This document shows positions 11,322-22,690 of a stretch of 64,000 nt of DNA, piece by piece. The DNA lies in contig NC_030987.1 of the NCBI RefSeq assembly GCF_000149955.1, forward strand, positions 85,918 to 149,917. The letters are read 5' to 3'. The translations under genes and the position numbers were made by a program. Source of the stretch: Fusarium oxysporum f. sp. lycopersici 4287. Lineage: Eukaryota > Ascomycota > Sordariomycetes > Hypocreales > Nectriaceae. Position 1 is the first letter of the stretch. Each line of letters begins with the position of its first letter. The notes under the pieces were generated by a model. The model worked only from the letters and a program-made list of their open reading frames with translations, was not told where the DNA came from and did not search any database.

Positions 11322-12639
11322 AGTCGTGATCGCAGTCACTAAGAAAGATGGGTTGAATGAGGGTTAAAACAGAAGTTTGAGAACAAGAAATGTGATGAAG
11401 TGAGGATTTGGCTAGAATTATTGTCAAGATCAAGTCAAGCAAAAGGGGGCAGGAGCCGCGGGTTTAATATAATTAAGAGTGTAGATATCTAGGGTCCAGC
11501 GGCCCCAGGTTTTCTACCCCAAATTTCGCTATAGTGATTCAGATTTGCAGCTTGGATTGGGCCATTACCCCGCGTAGCCACAAGACATGTCAGTTTACAT
11601 TAGTCCTGATTAATGGGAAGTGAGAGCTGGAATGAATGCCAAGGTGGCACAGCACTCGACCGGCACCGTACTACCCGAAACCCAGCCGATCGGATATTTG
11701 GCGGATTAGCCACTTATGGAATATCCGAGACCCCCTTTTGCCGATGGCCTTGGTCTCGAACTTTCCTTGACCAGAGCTAAGCCTATCACCAGCCAGTCTT
11801 TCCTGGCAACAGCTATTTGTCTTTTTGAAGCAAAGCCGCAAAAGAGCATTTTCATTTTCACTATTGGGTTCTTCTTTTACCATTATTGCCTATCGCAGTA
11901 TTTGATTAAAGTGTATAAGTCTAGAAACTATTCTATTATTGAGGTTGAAGGCAGTGAGGCCATTGAAGATCTTTGCAATCCTGTACCGACTAAAATGGTT
12001 AGGCACGAGAAGTCTCAATACTAGCGTCCCAGGAATTTCTCTTCGTTCTTGCCTGAGCTGTTACCTCCGCCGAGTCTGCGTTTGGGTAGGGACAAAGCGG
12101 TGGGTCAAACATCTTGGCCAGAATAGTCTACATGTCGAACTCCACATGCTTACGCCTGCAAGAGTGTAAAACATGTTCGTTAGGACTCCGTAAAAAGTAG
12201 CTCGCCAGCTGTCCATAAAGACTTTTTTTTTCTCAGTGAGCCCTCCTGTGTTGGCGGTCAATCAGCCAGTAGAAAACTAGCCCGAAGTTAGCCCCCGTGG
12301 ACCACGGCCTCGCTCTTGATACGTATCGCTACACTACGTGGGTTATGATGACTCGGATATTCTGAGCTCGATTTAGCGCCTTATCATACGCAACATGATC
12401 TACCCCGCAATCTTGACTGCGATCTAGCGCCTTGTCGGGATGAATTATCCATCGCCATCCTTACAATTGGTTTGGTTCGCATGCAGGCTAACACATGTCA
12501 CTGTTTTGACGAGAATACCCTAACCATGGGCCTGCGTAAGAACGCTTCAAAAGCGCATGGAGTACAAAATATCCGGATATCGTGTATTCCGAGCGACGAC
12601 GGTTGAAATTGAGCTTTGATTGTTGAGTGCCTCTCCTGT
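11322..12639. other. No supported gene
   Basis: Spacer between the divergent transporter relic and the esterase. It presumably holds both promoters. Open stretches here (for example 11716-12024) have no motifs and no convincing start context. Confidence 0.45.
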
Positions 12640-12647
12640 TATATAAA
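12640..12647 (+). promoter_or_regulatory. TATA box of the CE1-type esterase
   Basis: TATATAAA lies about 130 bases before the ATG at 12776, a normal distance for a fungal gene with a short leader. Confidence 0.45.
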
Positions 12648-12775
12648 GGTCCTTGTCGCAAGGTCATCAGTCGAACAATCATTCATTCCCTGCCTAGCTG
12701 TCAGCTTGAACTCATTCTAGCTTGCCCTCCTCTATTATCATATATCATTAAATTACTGGAAGCGTTGTATCCGCA

Positions 12776-13632
12776 ATGAAGCTTCTTAATCTTCTGACAC
12801 TTGCTCTTCTTGGCAATTTCTCTCAGGCGAGAACGGTCGACAAGCGAGCCACTTTGACGCAGGTCACCAATTTTGGTAACAATCCCGGCAGTCTTAACAT
12901 GTATATCTACGTTCCGGCCCAAAATCGCCACACAACCTGGCGTCGTTTTTACGCTCCACGGCGCTTCCGGTAACGCCCAGCAGCAGTTTACATCTACGCC
13001 TTATGCGACACTGGCCGAGCAATACGGCTTTATTGCCGTCTATCCAGAGTCCCCCCAAGGCGCCTGGGATGCGACCTCGAGCAAATCACTTTTGCATAAC
13101 GGCGGTGGCGCAAGCCAATCGATTGCTAGCATGGCTGCCTACGTGATAAGCACATACAAAGCCAGCTCGAGCAAAGTATTCGTCTCTGGAGTGTCTTCTG
13201 GCGGAACAATGGCGGTAAGTCTGTCGTCTTGGGTATGGGATATCGTGAGGCCTCTGACAATGCGAGTGATAGTTTACGCTCGCAGGAGCCTACCCTGACG
13301 TCTTCAAGAGCGCCATCGTCTATTCTGCTGCTTCCACGGCGAACATCAAGAACCAGTATCCAGGATATACTGGCAATTACCCGAGTATTCAACTCTATCT
13401 AGGCTCTGCGGACACCATTATTGGTACATCTACCTTCAATAAGTCGCTTGCCAATTGGGCTCCGGTGCTTGGCTATGACACAACCCCAGATCAGGTGCTC
13501 ACTAATAGTCCTGTCAGTGGTTGGACAACATATGTCCTGGGCAGTAAGCTCGAAGGCGTCTGGGCTCAGGGCGTTGGACATCCCGTTTCGACCCAGGGCA
13601 ATGAGGACATGAAGTGGTGGGGATTTGCTTGA
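12776..13632 (+). pseudogene. Secreted CE1/PHB-depolymerase-type esterase, +1 frameshift
   Basis: Secreted esterase of the carbohydrate esterase 1 / poly(3-hydroxybutyrate) depolymerase-like family (acetylxylan or feruloyl esterases). It has a signal peptide (MKLLNLLTLALLGNFSQA) followed by a KR processing-like site. An extra base near 12,919 (run GCCCAAAA) shifts the frame after MYIYVPA; without it the reading continues as GVVFTLHGASGNAQQQF. The nucleophile elbow is GVSSGGTM; the His candidate is in VGHPVST near the C-terminus. The intron is 13215-13272, and exon 2 starts FTLAGAYPDVFK. No carbohydrate-binding module follows. Length is about 266 residues without the extra base, normal for CE1 catalytic domains. 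Everything except the single base looks functional, so a sequencing error must be excluded. Confidence 0.82.
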
Positions 13633-15179
13633 TGATCAACGGACTGATGATACTGGCGCGGGTTGCGAGTAGCGCCAGCATCGCTTGCCCTCTAACGCCA
13701 CGTATCAAATGGTAACTGTTAAGATCTAAGGTAGAGCTATTAAATATATTAGTTTGAGGGTGCAATAGCGACGCGAGAAGAATACAAAGAAGCCATATGG
13801 TTTTCCATTGGATGTCTAAATATTTCTAAGTCCACTTTCGGCTGGAAGGCAAGGAAAAACCTTCTTTCATTGTAGCCTCGGTTACCAGAACGAGCCGCCG
13901 CACGTTTATGATTAGCCCATATATCTTACATCCGTGCTTAGCGCATACGGATGCGTATTCGAGCGGTCAGTAATAAGTATAAGGCAGAGTCTCAACGCGT
14001 GCTTCGGTAACAAGTGCGAGAAAGTACTGCCTGAAGCCCTAGTAAGTGTGGAAGTGCTGTATTCAATGTATAAGTGTTGGAGTACTTCAAGGGTTGTCCT
14101 GTGTTTTGAATAATGTCGCTTTTCCAAGCCCTTAGTGGGGTCGACGTGCTGGATATTCAACTCAGCTGAGTATTCACCCCCAGAATGTAGGAGCGCGCAT
14201 ACCCAGCCACTCCGCCAAATGGGCCTCAGTCCCAGATAGATCAGAATGAATGTTCGCGTTGGATATCATATGACAGTGGCCCACCGAGTGAGAGTTCGAA
14301 CGTTCAATGCCAGTGCGCTGCCTGACCGTGTTATGAAGATATTCAATCTTCCTAGGCTCCATACGACACAATGAAAATCGGACATGCCTGTCAAACCGTC
14401 GAATTATTGACGTTTGGAATTAACGCGCGATAACACATCCGATCAGAATACCGGCTTCCAACCTACTGAGGATCCTTCAGCTTATAGAGGTGTAAGAAAG
14501 ATGGAACATGATGTTATATAATACGGAAGCCTCGGAGATGGCCAAAGGATATCAAGGCTACATTAAATTCAGATATTACATGTTTCAATCTAGTTCTGAT
14601 CGGCGAGACGCTTCGTGTAAATAAGTTCAATGGCATTTTGCCGTTATTTCACAGAAAAGAACAATCACACTTGGCTTGTACTTAAAAACAGATTTAATGG
14701 AGTTATTATTAGCTGCCTACACTAATACCAGGGAACCCCTTCAAAACAGCATTGGAGTACTATAGTAAGGAGATTGAAAATCAGAGACAGCTCTAAAGAA
14801 ACGCAGGATCTCTTGTTCAACCATCGCTTCGCCAAATACGCTCTCGCCCGCAGAGTACCAAAAACCACTCCGAACACTCACCAGCACAGCTAAAGAAAAG
14901 CATCGTCCTGCGACTATCAGTCGACAACAGGTGTGTATGACTGCCTCATACTGTCTCTCCTAGGGAGGCTCTCTAGATAGTCCTGGTCTTGACTCGTCTC
15001 CCACGTGCCAAGGTTGGGCTCGCCGCAGCAAAGCTGGTAGGTTGAGCAGCAGTCGTTATAGGCACAGAAGTCGCGTTCACGGCGTCGGCTATAGAAGCTC
15101 CACTGTTTATTATCTCTAAGCTTCTGTAGTAGTTACTTATTCTGTTATCAGGGTCCTAATCAGTAGGGGTATAGCCACA
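13633..15179. other. No supported gene
   Basis: About 1.5 kb of mixed composition leading into the A+T-rich repeat block. No motifs, introns or long frames could be supported. Confidence 0.45.
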
Positions 15180-15373
15180 ATCTGCTGCAGTGGATCTATG
15201 CTTACTACTAATAAACTAGTAAATTTAGCTTATTAACTATTAATAAAACTTTTTTATATTAATTAAGCCTAATATAAATTAAATCTACTATTAAAAAATA
15301 TAATATTTTAATACTACTTAGTATTATAATTTATATAATTATTAATAATAAACTTAATATAATTAGCTTAACC
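15180..15373 (+). mobile_element. Truncated, RIP-mutated LTR relic
   Basis: This stretch aligns by eye with the right two-thirds of the clean LTR at 16718-17146, in the same orientation. For example AATAAAACTTCTTTACATTG there corresponds to AATAAAACTTTTTTATATTA here. Nearly all differences are C-to-T or G-to-A. The left end of the LTR is missing. It abuts the left arm of the inverted repeat directly. Confidence 0.6.
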
Positions 15374-16372
15374 CTTGTTTATATTAATAGTACACTAATG
15401 TTTGGCTAATCTGTTAAATCTATAATATACTATATCCTATAACCTATTTAACCCTCTTTACGCCGCCGACGCCGACATTAGTCACGACTTCAGGTCTTTG
15501 ACGTTAGGCAACTAAACTCACATAAAACTTAATACATTTCTTCCCATTTCTCTGAACCCTATGATTACCCCTCTTCCAACCCAGATCACACGGTATGCCG
15601 TCCCCCTCTTATTAAGGTTTAGTCTTCTCTAGTACCTTCTTGGCCTGCCACTAGATAGCCTTAAGCTACTTATTATATAAGCCACCTAGGCGAAAGGCCT
15701 TAATAAATTCTCTTTCCCTCTAGCTTAGATTTACCCCTCTAAGTAACTTCCCTTCTAGCTTATAAAGCAGCTCTATCTTATAATTAAGGAAGCCTTTATT
15801 AATTAGCTAATAATAAGGCTATAAAAGTAAGAAGATCTTATAATTAAAAATTACTAATTTAATATAGCTAATATTTTTTTTTTAATTTATTTTAATTTTT
15901 ATTATTATATTATAAAGCTTATTATAATTATCTTTCTTAATAGCTTATTTTATTTTATAGGTTATATTATAACCTTTTATTAAATAATACCTATTAGGAT
16001 TAGGTGCCTATAGGCTTCTTCTAAGTATTATAATAGTAAAGCTATAATACTATTAGTAGTTATAATTAGAAGTTAAATTAGATTACTTATTATAGAAGTA
16101 TAGTAAATAATTTAAGTATACTATAGGGGTTAATAAAAGAGCTTTAAAGTAAGTTATAAGAAGAAGATTAGGGCTAATTAAAAAGTAAGTAAGGCTTTCT
16201 AGCTAGGTTATATATAGCTAGGTTTAGGCTATAATTAAGGTAGCTAATTAAAATAATATTTACTTAATAAAGCTTTACTTACTAAAAGGTAATAAATATT
16301 TAAATTATATTAGATTTTAGAAATACTTAGATATACCTTTTAAGGCTAACTTATAAGCTTAAAAAAATAAAA
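15373..16372 (+). repeat. Left arm of an inverted RIP-mutated repeat
   Basis: About 1 kb of A+T-rich sequence whose reverse complement matches 17240-18240. Anchors include TACCTTCTTGGCCTGCC near 15640, matched by GGCAGGCCAAGAGGGTA near 17980, and TTTTAAGGCTAACTTATAAG near 16360. Differences between the arms are mostly transitions. Related partial copies lie at 27100-27362 and 52070-52241. The element type is not identified. Confidence 0.75.
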
Positions 16373-16712
16373 GATAAACTTAATATAAATTAATTTCCTT
16401 ATTTAAAATTATATATATTATATTATAATAAATAAGGTTTTAAATAGAGAAACTAGTTTATACTAGGTTTATATTTATAGAGTGTATAAGGTATTAATAC
16501 TAAGTAGGTTAGGTATTATATCTCTTAATAATTAAGTAATATATATTAGGCTTATTAATATAAAGAAATCTTATTAATAACTAGTAAGCTAAGTCTATAA
16601 AGGTACTAATAAATATAATTTATATACTAATAAGTATTAATAATAATTAATAAGGTTATTATATAATTAATAGTAATTATATTAAATTAGTATTAATTAT
16701 AATAGATTATCT
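16373..16712. other. A+T-rich spacer inside the inverted repeat
   Basis: Low-complexity A+T sequence that does not match the spacer on the other side of the solo LTR. No gene. Confidence 0.5.
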
Positions 16713-16717
16713 ATAAT

Positions 16718-17146
16718 TGTTACGACCCTAGCGGTTACATCACGTGTACCTCATTATTTTTCTCCAATCACAGGAACGGACCCACCACCTCACATTGGAC
16801 CGACCTTCCAATACTTTCGGTCCAAAGATAAGATAAGGACCGACGACTCTCGTTCAACGGTCCTACAGACCGATGCATAAACAATATCGGTCCTGAGGGG
16901 ACCGACGCCAGCACACTATCGGTCCTCACGAAGACCTCTAGTATATATACACTCCTTTAGCAGTAGATAGAACTTAGCTCACCAGCTATCAATAAAACTT
17001 CTTTACATTGATCAAGCCTAACACGCATTGAATCTACCATTAAGAGACGTGACACTTCGACAAGCTCAGCATCACGCCCTACGCCATCTGCCAACAATAA
17101 ACCTAGCACGGCTTAGTTTATCCACAGTTGGGAACCAACCGTCACA
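16718..17146 (+). mobile_element. Solo LTR with 5-bp target duplication
   Basis: A 429-bp block of normal composition in an A+T-rich desert. It begins TGTTACGACC and ends CCGTCACA, and is flanked by ATAAT at 16713-16717 and ATAAT at 17147-17151, a perfect 5-bp target site duplication. It contains a TATATATA promoter-like stretch near 16952. No internal retrotransposon region remains, so it is a solo LTR left by recombination between two LTRs. The lack of RIP-type decay shows it arrived after the surrounding repeats were mutated, or was too short or single to be targeted. Orientation is arbitrary. Confidence 0.85.
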
Positions 17147-17239
17147 ATAATTATAAGGTCTTAGTATTAATTTATTTAATAAGGCATATAATAATTAGTA
17201 GAAAACATAAGGTATATATAATAAAACTACTAGGGTTGT

Positions 17240-18240
17240 TTTTTTTTTTTTTTAAGTTTATAAATTAGCCTTAAAAGGTATATCTAAGTATCTCTAAAGT
17301 CTAATATAATTTAAATATTTATTACCCCTTAATAGGCAAAGCTTTATTAAGTTAATATTATTATAATTAGCTGCCTTAATTATAGTCTAAACCTAGCTAT
17401 ATATAACCTAGCTAGAAAGCCTTGCTCTTTAGCTAGCCCTAATCTTCTTCCTATAACCTACTTTAAAGGCTACTCTTTTACTAATCTCTATAGATATTAT
17501 ACTTAAATTATCTACTATACTTCTACAGTAAGTACTCTAATCTAACTTCTCCTCTTCTAATTATAACTACTAATAGTATTATAGCTTTACTATTATAATA
17601 CTTAGGAGAAGCCTATAAATACCTAATCTTAATAAGCCTTATCTAATAGAAGGCTATAATATAATTAATATAATTAACTAAGCTATTAAGAAAAATAATT
17701 ATAGTAAGCTTTATAATATAGTAATAGAAATTAGAATAAACTAAGGAAAAAAAGATAATACTAGCTGTATTAGATTAGTAATCTTTAGTTATAAGATCCT
17801 CCTACTTATATAGTATTACTATAAGCTAATTAACAGAGGCTTTCTTAATTATAAGATAGAGCTGCTTTATAAGCTAGAAGGGAAGTTACTTAGAGGGGTA
17901 AATCCAAGCCGGAGGGAAAGAGAATTCATTAAGGCCCTTTGCGGCGGCTTATATAACAAGTGGCTCGAGGCCATCCGAGGGCAGGCCAAGAGGGTACTGG
18001 AGAAGACCGAGCCCCTGTAAGAGGGGGATGGCATACCGCGATGTCTGAGATGGAAGAGGGGTAATCGCGGGGTTCTGTCGGAAGAAAATATATTAAGTTT
18101 TATATAAGTTTAGTTGCCTAAAGTCAAAGACTATTAGCGTTGGCGGCATAAGAAGGGTTAAATAAGTCACGGGATATAACACGTAATAGATTTAACGGAT
18201 TAGCTAAATATCAGTGCACTATTAATATAAACAAGGGACT
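17240..18240 (-). repeat. Right arm of the inverted RIP-mutated repeat
   Basis: Reverse-complement partner of 15373-16372. A less mutated segment at about 17870-18020 keeps an open reading on the plus strand (KLEGKLLRGVNPS, then IKALCGGLYNKWLEAI) ending at TAA 18018-18020. This hints that the ancestral repeat carried a protein-coding end. The protein family was not recognised. Confidence 0.75.
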
Positions 18241-19891
18241 AGGGTTATAATATATATAAAGAAAAAATAAATATTAAAATATTTATTTAATAACTTTATA
18301 ATAAATCTAATATAAATTTTATTTAAATATAGCTTTTTAATTTTAAAGATCTTAATATAATTAAATATTATTTTTTTTATAAATCTTTTTTAATTATTAA
18401 TTAATTATTTAAATTTAAACTTAAATTTAAAAATATAAAAACTACTTTCTTAGTCTTTTTATAATATTTTATTATTAATTAATATACTTTTTATATTATA
18501 TTAATTTAATTCTCTAATTATTAAGTTATATTATTATAACTCCTAAGTTAGGGGTATTAAGGCTAGCCTCTAAACTTAAAAAAATACATAAAAAAAATAA
18601 GTATATATCTTAATAAGGTAACTAAGTGCATGTTGTTTAAATGTGCAAAGGTACTAAGTTACACAGCAAGCCACTTATATATAGTTATAAGGGCTCTACC
18701 TATGAAAGGTCTAGATTCAAGCTGGATATCTTCAAGTGGAGCCAGTGGCTTCTATGGCCTACTAATTAACATACAGTAGTCATGTCTCATCTCTGTTGTG
18801 ACCTACAGGAGCTTAGTACGATGTGTTGAGTAGTGGCTGGCTGAAAACAGGGTGTCAGGGTACAAGTCACTAAACCTTTGGTCAGCCTGGTGATGCAACC
18901 ATCTCGGACAAGGGTGTCGGGGATAATCTGTCTGCACCCTCGATGGAGTGTGGAACTATCCCTTATTTATATAGTAAATCTGATCCTATGGATTCTCTAG
19001 ATAGTAGATGCACCCTGTAAGAAGGGGGTTACGAGAAGGCTTTGCCATCTTTAAGTAGCTTTATCGACATACATCCTTTGGCGCCTTTAGCTTGAATAAA
19101 GGGATAGGTGTCAAGACCATCTGACATATCTAACCATACATAAGTATAGGATACTTTGGATACTTTTCTTCCTAAGACAGACTCTAGGTAGTTAGGACCG
19201 CACTGTGCTGACAGGGATGATGTGATCGTGGTAAGATGTAAGGAGTAATTAATATCGGTGCGATTCTCTTGATTTTAAAACAGTGGCGTCCAATTAGGCT
19301 TATTTGTGACTCCAGCTGAACTTGGAATTACATATCATTTCTCAAAAAGCACAGTATAGCACGCATCAAGTCAGACAGACAGTGTGCTGGTAAGGCGTTG
19401 TTGCCTGGAGTTCCGTAATGTCTCGGAGGTAAGAAGACTCTTGGCAAGACAAATTCCATGGGCTAGATCATATTCTTAATATGCTTTAAAGTAACCACAG
19501 CACTAATTCTGCTGGCCTTGTCGACATTATTTGAGTGTGCTTAGGTCGGAAAGTATGACATGAGATTTATGCAAAAGTATCCACAGTTACCTTGGGTTCT
19601 GATTATGATGGCTATCGTCATTCTGCAGCCGCCACAAGACTAACATTTTCACACAGTATCAGACCAGAAATCACATATCACATTGAAAGCAGGGCGTGGC
19701 TGGCTGACTGGAATGTGCCATCAGTTCAGCTCTCGACTCTATACCATCATGTTCTCTACCAAGTCCACAATCTGCAACAGGCGCTTCCCTTTTCTACTAT
19801 AAATCCCCCTACATCTCTTGATGCCTCTTTAGCATCTTTCACCACTACAATCAAATCACTGTATCCTGTCACACAATTCCAATTTGTAACA
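18241..19891. other. A+T-rich tail then spacer, no supported gene
   Basis: 18241-18620 is A+T-rich decayed sequence. From 18620 to 19891 composition is normal but no gene is visible. An in-frame open extension upstream of 19892 lacks an ATG and is probably leader sequence of the next gene. Confidence 0.5.
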
Positions 19892-20953
19892 ATGGGTATT
19901 AAAGGCTACGGTGTTTGGAGGGCAAAGCCTATCCGATATACCTTTGAGGATAGATCAATTGATCCACATACACCACATCTCTCTCTCTACTTCAAAGACA
20001 ACAAGGGTGGAGACGGCCGCGCTGCTGTCAACATCAAGTCAGGGAATCTCAAAGAGTCCCGTCTCGCCTACTGGGCAGTTTCTGACTTCACCCACGATAT
20101 CACGAGGAAGTTAGCCAGTCTGAACAATGGCTTCCATCTCCTCTCCGACTCATCCGAGCAGAAGCTTGATGGACTTGCACTGGACTACATCCGCAGCAAC
20201 CTCTTCAGTCGCGACAATGGTCGAGTCCTGGAGCATGACATTGATGGCGCAGACAACGACATCCTCGATCAGTTGAGGCCAATTGTCGACAGGGCCATCG
20301 CAGCTGAGGCTATAGTTTATATCTATGGGTCTCGATTCAGTGATGGCAAGGGTATACATAACATACACATGAACCAGGGTAATTCAGGACGCTGGGAAAA
20401 AGATAATGGTGTATTCCAAGATGGCGCTCTAATCTTTGAGTTCGAAGACCATTGGGAGGCTGTTTTCATTGGCTTTGCCTCCCAGGCTGTCCACACTCGA
20501 GATGGCCCCGAACGCGCTGGCTATCCATTGCCCGACGAAGGCTTTTTGACATGGGCGACCTTTCTTGCACCTGAGCGCCCAGATACGGACAAAAAGGATG
20601 ATGACGTTGCAGACTCGCCCGTGTTCATCACCGAGGCTCTTGTCAACCCACCTGGTCCAGACCAGCAGCCAGGAACCCTCCCAGAGACGATTACCCTTAA
20701 GAACAGAACACAGAATGAAATTGACCTGGGTGGATGGAAGATCCGTATCAAGACTGGGGCGACTCAGATTCTACCTTCTGGGATTCGCATCGACCCCAAT
20801 GGCACCATGAAGATTGTAACGACTGTCCCACTTTCTAACCAAGGCGGTATCATCACTCTTCTCAATGCACAAGGGCTGAAAGTACATGGGGTCAGCTACA
20901 CAAAGACTCAGGCAAATGGCGCTGTAGTTTCTTTTTTACAGTTGTCGAGTTAG
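19892..20953 (+). CDS. DUF2278 (YukJ-like) protein with C-terminal lamin-tail domain
   Basis: Intronless, 353 residues from the first in-frame ATG (MGIKGYGVW), which is also where DUF2278 proteins normally begin. The DUF2278/YukJ domain spans about residues 1-210, with IVYIYGSRFSDGKGIHNIHM near residues 145-165 as its signature. The C-terminal part (about 245-350) is a lamin-tail-like beta fold: VFITEALVNPPGPD, ETITLKNRTQNEIDLGGWKI. The same two-domain order is known in bacterial YukJ-type proteins; the biochemical role is unknown. No signal peptide or membrane segment, so probably intracellular. The lack of introns and the mainly bacterial family make ancient transfer plausible, but that is inference. 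Confidence 0.85.
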   Translation: MGIKGYGVWRAKPIRYTFEDRSIDPHTPHLSLYFKDNKGGDGRAAVNIKSGNLKESRLAYWAVSDFTHDITRKLASLNNGFHLLSDSSEQKLDGLALDYIRSNLFSRDNGRVLEHDIDGADNDILDQLRPIVDRAIAAEAIVYIYGSRFSDGKGIHNIHMNQGNSGRWEKDNGVFQDGALIFEFEDHWEAVFIGFASQAVHTRDGPERAGYPLPDEGFLTWATFLAPERPDTDKKDDDVADSPVFITEALVNPPGPDQQPGTLPETITLKNRTQNEIDLGGWKIRIKTGATQILPSGIRIDPNGTMKIVTTVPLSNQGGIITLLNAQGLKVHGVSYTKTQANGAVVSFLQLSS

Positions 20954-22063
20954 GTCAGTCCAATATTCCACTTTGAGTGCTATTCTCTGTGTCAGCGGGC
21001 TTATTTGTCTTGGCCTCTTGAAACGGCTATATCCGAATGATGGACAGAATGTAATAGTAGCAGATCTATTTAATACAAATAGAGACCAATTTGTATAAAA
21101 GGTGATTCCTCAGTGTCTGGAACTTGTAACCTTCTTGCGGCCTGGATGAATTAAAAATATCAGAACCAACGGAACAGCCTCTTTCGAGCGACTCGCCTCA
21201 TCTCTTCTTGATCTTGATCGATTCTAAGTTATGTTAATAGGCAAGATGACTGCTTCAAATCCTGGTTTGGGAAAGATGCTTGAAGTGTCAAGGTTCCCCG
21301 AACCCCCATGATTTGATCAACATCCTTGCCGATGGTGATCCCGATGGCTTGCACCGCCTAGTCTGGTGACTTTCTGCAATACATCTCGTCTGTTGCACAA
21401 AGAGCTTTGGCTTCTCGTCTGATGATGAAATTACAATCCCCAGCGTCATTTTTGATTTGCAATGCAAAGGGAGTAACGCCACCGGTACCTCTATGCGAAC
21501 AGTTAATCCAGAGCGAAGAGCGGTCAGTGCATTCCAGGCTGCCAAAGCAGCACCCGCAAGGCAAAGGCCTCCTCCTCAAAAGATAGGTAGTCGGGAATTT
21601 TGACCACACCGGTCCTGAGAAAGATAAAGAAGCCGCCTGGGAGGCCCTCCAAGCTAGATCAAGCCAACCCCATGGTCCAGCAATGTGGTTCTGAGTGAAG
21701 TTGGCAAGCATGCGGACTGACTTTCACTCTGTTACACCTTCTCCAACAATGCCTGTACAGAAACGTCACTTTGTTTGCGAAATACTTCTGAAGGATAAAC
21801 TAGCACCATCACTACCGGGACTACAGCATGGGGCGGGTACCGATAGCCAAGATACCATCTCTTCATTTCCAAGGAACAGCCTTGATCCGTACGAGAATCC
21901 GGCCAAACTTCGGAGATTCTTTTGGAGTGTCGTGATCCATCTGTACGGGACGGGTCAATGTCAGCTGATGGAGGGCATCAACGCCAGGCTTTAAAGATCA
22001 TTCACTGGTCACTGGGTCATGATGCAATGTTTCTTGGCTCCAGCGGTATTCATTACTGGATCA
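20954..22063. other. No supported gene; possible decayed coding sequence
   Basis: Several plus-strand stretches around 21390-21990 are protein-like in changing frames (for example DDEITIPSVIFDLQCKG and RHFVCEILLKDKLAPSLPG). They could be a decayed gene, but no family or consistent frame was found. Confidence 0.35.
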
Positions 22064-22690
22064 CTAGTACTCTTTCGCCAAGTGATTGACCACAATCACA
22101 TCAATATCGACTCTAAATGCGAATCCCAACGAATTTTCTTCGTCCCCCAAATCCATCGACTGTGTTTTCCTGCTCGATGTGATCTCTGTTCGTCTTGAAG
22201 TTGCCTTTGCTGACCCATGGCAGGTTTACTGTGATCATTATGATTCTGTGGTAAGATATTAGTGGTAAAATTATCAACGTATAGAGGCATTAATGAAGAA
22301 CATACCTGCAAAGGTGAAATTTCTGCTGGAAGACCCCATTGCCAGACTCGCCGTCCTGATCGCCGTTCTTGGACTTGTTGATTTCCTCAAGTTCCTTAAT
22401 TTTAGCCGTGAGGTCTTCCTCAGAGACCCGCCAGAATGCGGTGACTCTCTCCAAGGTCGCCTCGACGTGCTGGCGCCGCCTCTTTCAAAGGCGACTTGGG
22501 CTTGACGTTCCTCATTCTCCAAGGCCAGGCGCGCATTTTCGTCCCTCATGTTGTCATTCAAGTCGTTAACGAATTTATTCACACCACATCTGATAAGCAA
22601 GGTATATACCCTTCTGCAGCTCAGTGAGCTGGAATATAGTTCACAGACCGTTTTAAGCAACAAACGACTCTGCAAGTCCAAATTTCATCG
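22064..22690 (-). pseudogene. Decayed coiled-coil protein gene, family unknown
   Basis: The minus strand encodes a highly charged, heptad-like segment: NMRDENARLALENEERQAQV, then after a one-base shift RRRQHVEATLERV, FWRVSEEDLTAKIKELEEIN. A good intron follows (GTATGT...CACAG, about 22312-22240). The tail reads GDEENSLGFAFRVDIDVIVV and NHLAKEY before TAG at 22066..22064, again in a shifted frame. At least two frame changes are needed, so this is scored as broken. Coiled-coil character is the only functional hint. Confidence 0.45.

Noticed and set aside
16718..17146. Promoter plus short gene inside the G+C island
   Set aside because: TG...CA ends and the exact 5-bp flanking duplication identify it as a solo LTR.
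19592..19891. N-terminal extension of the DUF2278 protein
   Set aside because: It starts with TTG, not ATG, and the DUF2278 fold begins at the ATG at 19892.
22590..22612. Possible intron in the coiled-coil gene
   Set aside because: Only about 20 bases between donor and acceptor, too short for a spliceosomal intron.
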